From Lolium rigidum (Eukaryota > Streptophyta > Magnoliopsida > Poales > Poaceae), in contig NC_061509.1 of the NCBI RefSeq assembly GCF_022539505.1, forward strand, positions 205,494,721 through 205,558,720: a DNA stretch of 64,000 bases. Reading direction: 5' to 3'. Shown piece after piece: positions 1-11,947 of the stretch. The position numbers and the translations under genes were made by a program. The notes below the pieces were generated by a model. It saw nothing but the letters and a program-made list of their open reading frames with translations, was not told the origin of the DNA and ran no database searches. Every line of letters begins with the position of its first letter. Position 1 is the first letter of the stretch.

Positions 1-3000
1 TTGAAGAAGAAATGGTCTTCAAATCCGTCAAAGTGTTCTGTTCATAAATTGCAAAAGTAAGGTGTGCGAGAGTTTTTTATGAAGCACATCTTCCTTCACT
101 CTAAGATTGACTACTATCTGTAATTTCAATTAACCTTGTAACCACTAAAACCATAGCCAATGGATAATTATATTAATCCTTGATTTTAAAATACTTAGGA
201 GATGATTTGATTAGACACCGATTAGTTGAGGATGGAATTTCAAAACCATAATATCATGAAAAAAACATCTATTTCTGAATGATACATCTCTATGACACCC
301 TTTGGATGCTAAAATAGTCTAGAACTGCTTCCGCTACTGTTGGTACTATGTATAGAAGCAACCATCATACAAGAAGGCTGCAGCAGAGCACGAGTGGAAA
401 AAACTAGAATTACATATCAACCTTGGAACCACACTCGAAAAATGTATAACATCGTTTAGTACTTCACATGGTATGGCACCTAAACAAGCAGCATGCAAAC
501 CTGAAAAGTAGCCAACTTGTTCAAAATTTCAATTCTCTCTTCGTGAAGTCTCCTAATTTCCACTAGACGCTGTGAGGTCAGATCCTGAGCCAAATAATAG
601 AACAAGCAACAACGTTAGGTTCACAACAAACGTATGCAATACCACGGATGTTAAAAAACCAAGCATTCAATACTTACCGTGAACTCTTTGTGACAGGCCT
701 CTAGATCCTGCAACTCCTTTTGTTTGTCTCGGAGATTATCCCCAGGCATGTTTTTATTTCCTAAAGTTGGAAAGAAGATTGGAGTTCCATGCGTAGTGTC
801 TCCCTGTGCTTTGAGGACTGCCAATTTGTGGTTGCTTTCTTCCAACTCGGCAACAGCATTTGCCAACTCCTCTTGAAAAGTTAACAAACATCTCATGTAA
901 GTTAATTTGATGATCCTTAACATTAGTTGCGCATAGCATCATAGACACACATACACTGCAATACTGCAAGCAATGTCGTAATTCCTCGCATCAACTCAGT
1001 ACAAAGGGCCATTGTGTGGCTAGGTTGGTCCAATGGGCAATACAGTTATTATCCTCAAAAACAACGATCAGCGATATATTGTGCGGACGTACAGATATAG
1101 AGAAGGAAAGAAGGAAAAGTGTGTAAGAGAAAAAACCTCCCTACTAAGCCCAGTGAAGCTCATCCAGGTCAAGCCCGGCATACATCATGCTTCTTTTGAG
1201 GGCACCCCTGCCACCGCCCACCGCCTCTTTCACATATCCCGATCAGTGTCCAGTCGCCTCTGTAGTCCCAATCCAGCACTGGGCTCTCAACATTCCTCCT
1301 GATCTCTCCTCTACTCTCTTATGTCTATTATATATCGTCTGCCCTCTCATCTCTAATCAAAACCCTCTCCTGACCTCCATATTGTCAATTTCTAACCAGA
1401 AGTAGGAACAAGGTTCAAAAAAGTGCTAACCGCTAAGCGAGCGGTGAGGTTCCGCGCTCAGAGGAGTTGAAGCTTAAGCCTTTTGTACGAACCGCACGGA
1501 CACACAATTGTGAGCAAGATCTTGTGTAATTTCCCCAAGCAAGTAGTAGTAATACCAGTAAACACGCACAACAGAATGTACTGCAAGTTTGCAACACACG
1601 CACTTGATGTGGAGTAAGGGAACACCTGATGTGTGGCAGTAGCAGAGTAGGTCGATCTGGACGGAGAGGTGGAGGGCAGCGTGGGAGGAGCTTGAACAGC
1701 GGTGCGGGAGGAGGTTGACCGACAGCGCGCAGGAGAGCTTCAATGGCGCCGCCTCTCTCTGTTCTGTCTCGGATCAAGACTAGGAGTGGCCGATTGGGGA
1801 ATTCCTAACCCTAACCTTTTTTAGCGGATGGAATTCCTAACCCTAACCAGGGGCCTTTTCCGCTCAGCGCTTAATGGGCCGCTTAGGCCCAAAGCAAAGC
1901 GGTGTTTGCTACCGATGCGCTTAATTTCCCGCTTAAGCGTACGCTCGCAACCGCTTCTTTGAACGTTGGGTAGGAAGCAGTAGCAGCTATGTGAGAGGGG
2001 CAGCAGATGAGGGATGGAGGCGCGGGGGACAGCGGTGAGAAGGGACTTAGGGAGAATAGGTGACTAAGTATTGGTGGATTTGGGTGAAAGCGTGATGTAG
2101 CAACACACATACGTTGCCATTTAAGTGGCTTGATGCATATCATAAGAGTATTGGCAAGTACAGGAGGTGTATCCGGATAATTAATAATAATAATACAGTA
2201 AGAATCTGCCTGATGTATCAGGGTCATATCCATATTTGTAGTGTCTCGTGTTTAAGCAAGATACCTTTAAGGCGTTTCTGTTCAGCTTTGCGTCGAGCAT
2301 TTAAATATTTCTGATTGTGGTGCTTCTCTGTCAGCTGCCTGTGCTTCAAGTGGAGATCACTTAAAGCTTGTATGGCATCATTAAGCTCTACCGATAGCTC
2401 ACTAGCAGTAGTTCGCAGTTCCCTACTGCACTCTGCAGTGAAGAAGCAAAATAAGGAAAACATTACCAAAGGGTTATGAAATTTGCCAGTCCTATAGCTA
2501 CAAGTACTAATAAATAATTACCAAGGAAATGTGAACTCGGAACAAACCATTTTCAGGTAATGCAGCAAAGAGATCCAACGGGGACTTCTTATTTGCATGC
2601 CAGGAATCAGTTGATGATAACAAGACGTTCTGCAACACATCAGTAGAGTGTATATGGTTTTCCAAATTGCAACCAGAGCTTTCTGTGGCACCTGTCTCAG
2701 TGATTCTGCTAAGGAAGTCCTGGTCTTTTGAGATGCATGCGCCATCTGAACAGGACGTTAGAAATAAAGCTTGTAATATTTGGCACAACAAGTATGGTAA
2801 AATATTTCAAGACCATTGTATAAATGAAATACAATGAAGTGCAAGTTTCAAAGCTCGCATGAAAACCTTGCTGGCACATCACAACAAGAAATAGTGAAGA
2901 AGAAGACACATACACTGCTTCCGTTATACATGAGGAAGAAAGTAATTATAAGCTGACAATCAAATCAAATGAGGTAAGTACAAATACATACCCGAAGGAA

Positions 3001-4810
3001 TGTTGCTAGGACCTGTACCGCCAGGAGAATTTTGGGGTCCACTTTTGCAAACAGAAAGAGCCTTCAAATCTCTCACAAGCTGTTCAAGCGTACATTTATG
3101 GTGAAAAAAAGGAAGACTCCTGGTCTTTTGTAGTAACAACAAGGTTGGGTTTTAACTTACATGCTCCCAAGACTTATTAACCAGATCTTGTGTCTCGTGG
3201 TGAGCCCTCTGCCTCTGTGTTAGATCATCAAATTTACCCTCGAGGGCTTGGTATTCAAATTTATGGACTTCTAGTTGTTCCGAAAGCTTCTTATTTCTAT
3301 ATTTGAGTACAGCAAAATCAAGCTGCCAACCAGAAAAAAGTGTTAATGTTATTAGTTAAGACTTCATAGAAAAAATATTTAATGAAAATTACAGTATACA
3401 AAAGGAACAAAAGGATGCATTCAAGATGAGAGCCATAAAGCTGCATGGATTCATTTGCTAAATACAGGAAAATAAAGTTTATGAGCACACTTGACAATAC
3501 TGATGCAATGAAGAGCAGAGAGTGCAAGAACAAATATGTGCAGACTAGAGCACTATGGCAAATAATAACAGTGCCTTATTAATGATCAATATGTCTGTTT
3601 TGTACATCTATGCACTAGTCCGAACATCGTCTGGCATAACCTATACCAAACAGAGCAGCTCTATTTAAAAATCCAAGCAGCAATTTATATCCAATGATTT
3701 CGCAAAATACAGGTTATTATATCCTTAATTAGCTCGCTAAAAGCATATGTTCGCTTTCATGGAGACACATCTTTTACTATCTAACACTAACCATGTCTTG
3801 AACAACTTCGGCAAAAACTTTTAGGTCTAGCTAAAGAGGCAACAGGTAAAGTTGTACAGTACAACTTGAGGTAAAGTTACGATTGGACAAATGCGGTTTT
3901 GCCAACGTTCATGCATATATCGGTGTACATACAACACTCCAAGGTAACCCCTGCGACCAAGCGGGCTGGCCAATCCAGTAAAACGAGACATATACAGCCT
4001 GTCACAAGTTGACCTAGCAGTGTCGCTGACTTGAGCTACCTGATACATGATCCAAATAAGATTCAAGCAACAAGCCTTTACACTATAGAAAGTGAGCGTG
4101 AACTACTTAGCAGCTTGAAGAGAGGAGTATACCATATAGTTGTGAACGATAGTGAACTACCTAGTGGCTTCAAAGGAGGTATATATCGAACATCCTCCAT
4201 GTCTTGCACAATTCAGCAAGACCTTTTAGGTCTAACTAAAAAGGCAAGAGTTGTGCGCAGAACTCTGCGCTGACGTAAAGTTACGGCTGAACAAGAATGG
4301 GATGCCAACCGTTATAGTAAGCGGTGTGTGCATCGTGCGCCTGGATTGCCAAAACCAGCTTGAACAGACATGTAACCCTATGTACAAATACAATTACTTC
4401 TTCCTTTACAAGGTAAAACTAAAATAACTACTAATGAGTTTTGAGAAGCTCCTATCGATTAAGGCGTTGAGCAGAGCTACCTGATACACAACCCAACATG
4501 TAGCCCTAGGTTAAATGACCTTTTTTGCAAGGTAAAATGACTTGTTGAGATTTGAGAAGCTCCAATCGATTCAGGAACAACCCTGGAAAGGTTCTTGACC
4601 TGAGCTACAATCGAAGGAACAGGTCTTCACGCAGTAGCCCACCTTAACAAAGAGCAAGCTACTTGGAGAGATGGAATGAGGGGTATATACCTTCTTGTCG
4701 TCGGAGCAAGGCGGAAGCGCTGGGCGCTTGGCAGGGGATACCGTATCCACGCCCTGCGCAAAGGAGCCGGAGAGGCGCCGCTTCCGATCGGGGTCACCAG
4801 TGCTCCCCAT
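1..4810 (-). CDS. HUB2: BRE1/HUB-type histone H2B E3 ubiquitin ligase, 5' part (8 exons)
   Basis: The encoded protein is the coiled-coil N-terminal part of a BRE1-like E3 ligase. In plants HUB1/HUB2 mono-ubiquitinate histone H2B in the nucleus and affect transcription, flowering and dormancy. Eight exons fit with GT-AG borders and consistent phases: 4810-4691, 3322-3161, 3079-2992, 2745-2548, 2432-2265, 871-678, 584-501 and 37-1. This gives about 350 codons with no stop. The protein opens MGSTGDPDRKRRL. Exon 2 carries LDFAVLKYRNKKLSEQLE, exon 5 DLHLKHRQL, exon 6 LGNKNMP and RDKQKELQDLEA, exon 7 LVEIRRLHEERIEILNKLA, all recalled as typical of the family. The start was chosen because ATG at 4810 opens exon 1 and a CT-rich leader lies upstream. 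The C-terminal RING finger lies off the left edge. HUB2-like rather than HUB1-like is a judgement from remembered N-termini, less certain than the family. Confidence 0.9.
1412..1964. repeat. Possible small DNA transposon (inverted-repeat ends) in intron 5 of the HUB-like gene
   Basis: The left end reads GTTCAAAAAAGTG and the right end, on the other strand, GTTCAAAGAAGCG. Both are followed by CGCTTA/GCTAAGCG-rich sequence. The ends fit a MITE or hAT-like element of about 550 bp inside the 1.4-kb intron between exons 5 and 6. No clear target-site duplication flanks it, so it is old or misjudged. Confidence 0.35.
3791..4380. repeat. Two diverged direct repeats in intron 1 of the HUB-like gene
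   Basis: The stretches near 3791-3990 and 4197-4380 both start CCATGTCTTG, share CTTTTAGGTCTA and GTAAAGTTACG at matching spacings, and end near an ACAT/AACAGACATGT run. They look like two old copies of one non-coding repeat about 190 bp long, about 400 bp apart. No terminal inverted repeat or target duplication was identified, so the transposon class is open. Confidence 0.5.
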
Positions 4811-5285
4811 AGGTGAGGGGCGGATCTAGTGGTGTGCTGGGTGTGCCCCGGCACACCCAGAAATTGTGAAGGTCAGTGGAATTTCACTAATCGCTGGATG
4901 AAGAAAACCTCATCCCTAAAAACCCAGTGACCAAAAAACTGGGATTTGGTGGAGACAGCAAGAACGCGATGCCCCGGCAAGGGAGAACGGGGACGGAGAC
5001 GGCGGCGACGCGCGTGGAGGGGATGGAAGCTGGGGTCTTTGTGGGGGCGGAGGGGGTAGGGGTGGGGGCGGGGCGGCGTGGACGGGATTGAGGCGTCGGC
5101 GGTGACGGTAAGGTACGGCACGGCGGTAGCTGTAGAGCGGCGGTGGTGGAGACGACGAACAAGGCGGCTGGCTCCGATCTTGGCAAGGGGGTCAGGTCAG
5201 GACACAGAAAAGAGAGGAAAGAAAGGCACGGGAAAGAGGAGTGGAGTTTGTTTGGCTCTGGATAATTTTCTTTTCGAGTGAATAT
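4811..5285 (-). promoter_or_regulatory. Putative 5' leader and proximal promoter of the HUB-like gene
   Basis: Read on the minus strand, this stretch is CT-rich and then very GC-rich, without a conserved protein, and runs straight into the ATG at 4810. That is what a cereal 5' untranslated leader looks like. Several open frames cross it but none continues the gene. A TATA-like ATATATTT on the minus strand near 5468-5475 could serve the promoter, but its distance to any transcription start is unknown. The leader end is therefore only approximate. Confidence 0.45.
4837..4860. promoter_or_regulatory. Perfect 24-base palindrome in the HUB-like 5' leader
   Basis: CTGGGTGTGCC and GGCACACCCAG form a perfect 11-bp stem with a 2-base loop, 27 bases upstream of the start codon. 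In an mRNA this would be a very stable GC-rich hairpin close to the scanning ribosome. It could also be the tip of an inserted transposon. No second end was found. Confidence 0.75.
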
Positions 5286-7674
5286 CAAGAAAGCTCAATA
5301 TTTTGGGCATTAGTCACATAGAACCTCAGCTTCTCAAGATTTTATCCAGAGAAATATCTGAAAATTTTATCACATGACCCTAGTTTGTTGGGGAAGGTGT
5401 TACACAGCCCAATCCTCTCTATCAAGCAGCAATACTTCTTTTTGTAGGTAAACTAATAAGAAAGGTGAAATATATGGCCTACATGGCAGCACCCAAGCGG
5501 TAAGAGGATAGGCAGGTTATTGGAGTTAGGTTTAGAGATTTGCGAGAGGACAAAAAAATTCTGGAGTGGTAGTAATGCAAAATGGTCTGGTTTAGCTTGA
5601 ATAGTTGGTTATTCTGGCATATAACTTATGGACGTTTGGTGTTAAGTGGCATGTGTGGGAGTTGTCATGTGGGATATCCTTGTTAGTTTTTGTGATTAGA
5701 TTGATCAAACGGTAGTTATATGTGAAGTGGAGAGAGAGAGGGAGAGAGACGTGGAAAAAAAAGATGTATATCATGAAGAAGCGGATCGGTGAACCTGCTT
5801 GGCACGTGTCCAAGGAGAACTACGGCATTTGGATCGACGTTTTACATGACATGTGAGTTAGTGTCATCATGCATGCTGACCTCATGTTTGCTAACTTGTG
5901 TTGGTAAGATAGATCTTGCTTAGTTGTGGCAATCAATGATTATCGTTCAAAATCATTGCCCATTCGTCGGGCCTCTTGTTGCACCTTCATATTTAAGGGG
6001 GACTAGGTTTCCATAAATGATGTATGGGGCCCGGGGCCAGTTGCCTGGCCTATTTGATGGGACATAAGCGATGTGATTATATTTTTCCTAACCGTATATA
6101 TTATGTAAGGGTTGGAGAGGGAGTTGAAAAGGTTTGAATAAAAGTGGTGCAAACCATTGCATGCTTAGGTTGAGCTAAATGTGCTATTTTCATTGCACGA
6201 AGAGTCTAATCCAAATACCTAGGGTTAATGCTACTTTAGGTTGCCCATGTATACTTAGCACTGAGGGTGGAAAGGTACTACCTATTTTGCTATTCGAGAT
6301 CGCAGTTGTGTCCTTAGCATGGAGGCCCAAAAAAGGTTTTAACTCTTCATGATGGGTTGTTTTTACGAGACTATGTTAAATGCAGACGGGTTAAGGTAGA
6401 ATTGAAAGTGCGTGAAGATGTAGCTATGCATAATCTAATAAAATATCGCCATCGTGAGGTCCATCGTCGGCAGTGTTATCACATCGTAGTATCAACTTTA
6501 CTAACTATAGTACTACTTTTTTTATTTTATATCATGTATAACCCTATCTCTTTGCTATCTCCTCATCACAATATTTTGTACATGATCACAAACACATGAT
6601 GCAATTTCGTGTTTTCTGCAATTAACTTTATTTAAAAATATGTAATTCGTATGGACTCTATCAATGTTGTTGCTATAATTTATCATATACATCAGTGTGA
6701 TTCTATTTTTAATTATTTTTAAGTTTTCATAGGTGTAGTAAATTTACAACATGTTTTACGTTGTGGAGAATGGTAACTATATCTTCAAAAAATAATATAA
6801 GTGTGTGGTAGGGCTATTTACATAATTGCGTCATCACTACTAACAATCCAACTATATATAACAATAAGTTAATGATAAAAAAAAGTACATGGAAGCTTTG
6901 ATGTCAAACAAACATACCTTCCTGTTAAGAATCTCTTTTCATCATTAAAATTTAGTTCCAAGAGTCACAAAATTATAATTATAACCCATTAAATATGGAT
7001 ATTGTTAAAATTATGGTACGTACTTAGATCATTATAACTTCACGTCGTATCTTAGTACATAGTATTTTTATGGCTTCACGCCTAATGCATGGCTTTGTCG
7101 TCACACCCAACGCACATGTTTTTGTGGTCGCAAATCACAACCAACACATTGGTTCGTGACAACCCTTTTACGAACACAACTAACACATGTAACATATTCA
7201 TAACCATGATGTGGGTTGAAAATTTGAAAAAAAAAATGTTGATTCAACTACCCACATTATTTATAATTATGCAAACATGTAAATATTTTACATTGTAGGC
7301 TATAATAAAATAATGGCTAGACACTGCGTAATATCTAAAGTTTAGAGGCTACAAATAATAGGAAAACAAATGTGTGTTGCATTCGTGCATTTAAAATCCA
7401 GGGAAGTTTATAACTTTTTGATAAACTTATCAAAGTGATTGAAGTTTCACCCAAGTTGATGCTTTAAGACTAGTTCATCATGTTGACTGTTAAAACTTTG
7501 AAAGGACCTTTGGTTAAGTCCAGTTTGGGAGGTTAAATAAAAGTGAATCAACACACAACACATCATTAATGAACAAGTAATAAGTTCATGCTTAACTCAT
7601 CTTCTCTAAACATCAATAAACACATGTGTTGAATAATTCTCTAGCATGTGGTCAATCCATCAAAACAAGATCAA
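5286..7674. other. Intergenic AT-rich DNA, no gene recognised
   Basis: Between the HUB-like leader and the first Helitron there is no convincing coding frame. The longest open frames are under 85 codons and of AT-rich, low-information composition. A short AG-rich run lies near 5719-5740. No LTR, terminal inverted repeat or tRNA was recognised. Confidence 0.6.
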
Positions 7675-9915
7675 CTAGATAATTTCCCGCGCGTTGCTGC
7701 GGAACATTTGGTGAAAAAACATTTGGTAAAAAGAATTGAATTTAGATATGCTCGTAGAAAATAGATATGTAACCGTTTTTACTACAACATGCATAAAATA
7801 CATGTAAGGGTTAAATAATGACCACCTGGCTCATTCAAAAACATTCCACATGCATATATAGTCATTTTGATCTTGTTAATTTTGCAGCGTTTACATATTT
7901 GCATACATGAAAAAGAAAAGGAAGTTAATAACTGTTGTTTGCTCTGTCCAAAGAAGCAATTATCTCTTCTGGGAAGCAAGATACTGATGCCATGACGATC
8001 ATACTTTGGCAATTCTGCACTTATGTGCCCTCTGTATTTCCAGAATAAATGCTCCGAAAGAAGAAGCCACTATGTATATTTGAGCTCATCGATCTGTAAC
8101 ATTTGCATTGAGGCACGACATGACTAAGAAAACAATACTACAGAAATAAGAGTCAATTTTAATTCATAACCCATGCAATTAATTGCAGAATGAATGGTCA
8201 TGAAATGAATCCTTATAGTCAGTGCTATAGCAAAATTGTCATTTGGTCCAACAATCATGGAAGATGCTATAGCAAAATACCTCAGTTTTCAAGATGCACG
8301 AAACATGATTGTGGAATGGATCAGGTGCTCGAAGCCAATAGTTCAAAATAGATGTAGGACTATCAAATTGTGTTCTAACTATATATCAGTGTTCATCATT
8401 ACAATATACTCCATATAAAACCCTAACATTACTATTTGAGCGTCCATAGATATGAAGATCAATTTATGCAGGTACTTGGAAAGCTGCTAAAATAGTGAAT
8501 GTGCATCTAAAAAGTTTTATCAATTAGCTAGTATTTTCAGCAGATCTGCAACAACAAAAAAAGCTGATCGAAGTTCTACCATCAAGTATTTTTCGGTAAG
8601 ATGTGGCCGGCTTACCTAGACACTGAAATATGGGAAAATTTTATAACGGAAGATTCAAGGTCAAGATGGCAACTTACAATCTGTTCTAGGCAAGACCCTT
8701 CTCATTCATCCTCCTCACAAAAGAAGCGCATGGTATTAGCTTTTAGTTTTTATATGCAAACTTTATTCTTGAGGGGGCACGCACAGTCCAGGGAGAGGAA
8801 GCGCCATTCGAGTGGAAAGTGTGAGAATCGGGATAAACGCATGTTTAGTACCTCAGTTGAATTGAAACATTGAAGCTGACCAGCAGGTACACCTCCTGTA
8901 GAACCATTAATTGCATCGGAGGATCACTTAAAGTGTAAAAGCTAGATTAATCCAATCTGATTCAAAACAAAGTCGGCAGCTGTGAGCTCACCTTGTACGG
9001 GGAATAGAGTTCCTCCCGTGGGTGCTTCAGAAAGTATAGGCTTGCATAGTGGACGGAAGCTCGAATCTGTATCTGTACTACTTAAAAAGAATGAAAGCGT
9101 TCCGTCGTCAACCAGTACATGGTCCGTTCGTCCATCCTTCGTCCCGCGCACGGTCGCTGTTTTTGCATTTTAGACCCTCAAGTATTCGTAAAACACATCC
9201 CACGGTCCAGCGACCTCCTTATCCTCTGTCTCCCCCGCATCGTCGATGACGGCACCGATTGCCACCCGCTCCAGCCGCCCCCTACGTCCTGCTCTATTGC
9301 GGCCTCCTTGCCGCCCCACCAGCCCCGCATCCTGCGCTACCACCGCGATCTTGCACTGTCTCCCCGTCCCCGAATTCCGGCCCCCGATACGCGGAGTGCT
9401 CAAGGCGATTGGCCGGTCTGCTCGTTGGGCTGGAACTAGAGCACGATGCCCCACCTCGTCACATGTTTTGTTGCCTTGCCGACATCCTAGATGTCGCCCG
9501 CTTCATCCTTGATGAGCGGAGAGGTGAACTTGGCATCAGCCGTAGGGCGGAACGCGGATCCGAGCGGAAGGTGGGTCGACGGCGGAGGAGGGGTTGAAGA
9601 TCTTGAGAGAGCCCCGGGGGTTATGCGGCAGCTGCTGCTTCGGCTGATGAGGTTCGTCATGGCCGCCGCCTACTGCATCTGCACAAACCCGCTGCCGCCA
9701 CGTAACCAGGTACATCGACAGAAATTAAAGAAGCGTTTTCCCCCAAAATCGTTGATCCAACAACTACAAATCGAGCGGAAATTATTGGTCTACTGCGGAT
9801 TGTTCATTCAGGAATTGGTATATCACTGAACTGAATTGAATCCAGTAGCCAAAACGTACAACAGTGGAGTTCTAATCAACAGAGACTACTTCCAAATGAC
9901 TGAGAAAAACGAGTT

Positions 9916-10094
9916 TTTTTTTTGAGTGATCACCGGGGGGGGGAGCGAAAAGCTCCCGCCTGAATTTTCCATTTCATCAGAGATTTTGGTGGAGCCCCGT
10001 TTTTGTGGTGACAGCAGATTTTACAGGGGGGAGGGAGACAGCACCCAACGCCACCAGTCAAGGGGGGAGTGAGCTCAAAACAAAAGCCAAAGAG
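9916..10094 (-). mobile_element. Short poly(A) retroposon (SINE or truncated LINE 3' end)
   Basis: A 179-bp insert is flanked by the 15-base direct repeat TGAGAAAAACGAGTT (9901-9915 and 10095-10109). It begins on the plus strand with a T run, which is a poly(A) tail read backwards. A long target duplication plus a tail at one end is the mark of target-primed reverse transcription. The body is GC-rich with a GGGGGGGG run and encodes nothing recognisable. The machinery of a LINE is inferred. Confidence 0.75.
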
Positions 10095-11802
10095 TGAGAA
10101 AAACGAGTTGGTTTTCTTCATCTGTCTCTGGCTGCAGTGGATTGAATTTAAAGCTACAGTTCTATAAACTGAAATTCGATTAATTTGTAGTGAAACTTAT
10201 GTTTATATTTGATCATATGCTACTGTTTCCCGTCCTCTCGGCATCATTATAATTTTATGTGGAGTAACTTTTATGTTATATGGATAAATTGATTAGTAGA
10301 ATTTAATATTGATAGTGTCATATCATGGAGATGTCTTCTACATAGATTGTCGTTTCTTTCTTTCATTCTTGATTCCATAACATTTATCATTTATCATTCA
10401 TCTGTTAAGTGATTGGCATTGCATGTCCACCATTGGCAGTGGCATAAGGGGAAGGCGGGAGCGGAAGTGTAGGTGGGTTGTGCTACGTGCAACAACAAGG
10501 TTTCCTTTTTGAATAAGTTGATGGTTGATGATACTGCTGGATATGGTGGTTGATGATCATGCTATCAAGGTAAGTCGGTAGAAGGTTCAACTATTCTGAG
10601 GAAACAACTTTGGTAGTTAATGGTAAATTCACGTGTGATTTAACCCTTCATTTCTATCTTCTGTAACTTTCTCGGTGAAAATGATAAGCAACTTCAGCCA
10701 TTCAAGCATTATTATCGAAGAATTATTTGCTGCTGTAGATATAGATTCTTGCAAGTTGACTGTTGTGACAATAATATCCGCATATGTATGGTCCTTTGTA
10801 GATGAAGCTTTGAATTTGAGATCAGATTTAGAGTTTGGGAAAATGAGACGATTGGCAATGACGGGGTCATCAAGATCAAGCCACCCACCGTCGAGGTTGT
10901 GGACGCTGCCGCATTGTTCTAGGTTCGGTCTCTTCCTCCTGGAACCCCCCGATGGAACGCCCAGATCTGGCATCTCGCTGCCACAATTACGTCTGCAGGT
11001 CACTCTCACCCCTACCTCCTCCAACACACAACAATATCACTGAAGACACCTGTTATTTTCATGTTCATCAGGCTATGTGCTTTGCTCTTACTGTCTGCAT
11101 AGGTTCACGAATCATCAGTCACGTATTATATACCTAGGATTTGTGTGCTCGTGGTTGTGACAGAATAATTGTTGTCTTTTTATTTCAAGTTTGGCTCATT
11201 AGTTTGTTGAATCAATTGCAGCTTAAAATTTGTTAATGCAATGTTGTTCTGTGGGGCATACATATGCACTCTTTCTATTTACTTAGAGCTTGTTATGTAA
11301 TTGCAGCTGAATTACATTGGTATTTTGGTCAGTAATCAGCTCTTGCACTGTTGAGGTGTGTTTTTACCATGTAGCTTTATAAATCGTAGGCATGTCGTGG
11401 TTCTACCGAAATGATCATACCTTTGTAGGATGTTCCAAATTTTAACTTACTATTACGCTGGATGATGGTTTAAATTTGTTTCAATAATTCTATCAGAACC
11501 CTCTGTTAAGTCAACCTAATAAAGTTTACCGAAGAGGTTCATGAATTTCCAGCACATCTTCTAGGCATAACATGGGTTCTATATAAATAATTATAGATTT
11601 GACTAATATTTTAACATTTCCTTGTTATGATGGTCGATGGTTGTTTAAATTCTCATGTGGGTGTTCTTCCAAGTGCATTATTTTTACATTTGTGTCAGAT
11701 CCATCTGTTAAGTCAATCTAAGAAACTTTATGATATAATTCCCTTGGGGCAATTGTTTAATTGATGAGATTAACAAACATGGTACCTTGCTTTTCTTTGC
11801 AG

Positions 11803-11947
11803 GGAAAGACCATGGAGGAAGATTACTCAGAAGCACCAGCGCCACAACTTCCTATGGACATCATGCACGTATCTGAGCTAGCCCCCTTGCCTGCCTTGCT
11901 TCATCTTGCAAGTTCTGGCACGATCTCATCGAGGACCCGATCTTGAT
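11803..11947 (+). pseudogene. F-box-like gene fragment inside Helitron 1
   Basis: An intron-like acceptor (TTTGCAG) precedes an exon-like stretch. One frame opens MEEDYSEAPAPQLPMDIMH. Another frame, one indel away, reads SCKFWHDLIEDP. Together these resemble the LP...CK.W..LI.DP pattern of F-box domains, which bind SKP1 in SCF ubiquitin ligases. The frame change means it is broken, as expected for a captured fragment. The resemblance is short and could be chance. Confidence 0.35.

Noticed and set aside
4887..5288. 133-codon minus-strand frame upstream of the HUB-like gene
   Set aside because: Pro/Ser-rich translation of a CT- and GC-rich leader, out of frame with the gene and without domain features.
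9119..9597. Overlapping GC-rich frames of about 110 codons on both strands
   Set aside because: Several frames are open at once because of base composition; none resembles a protein family. Kept only as part of Helitron 1.
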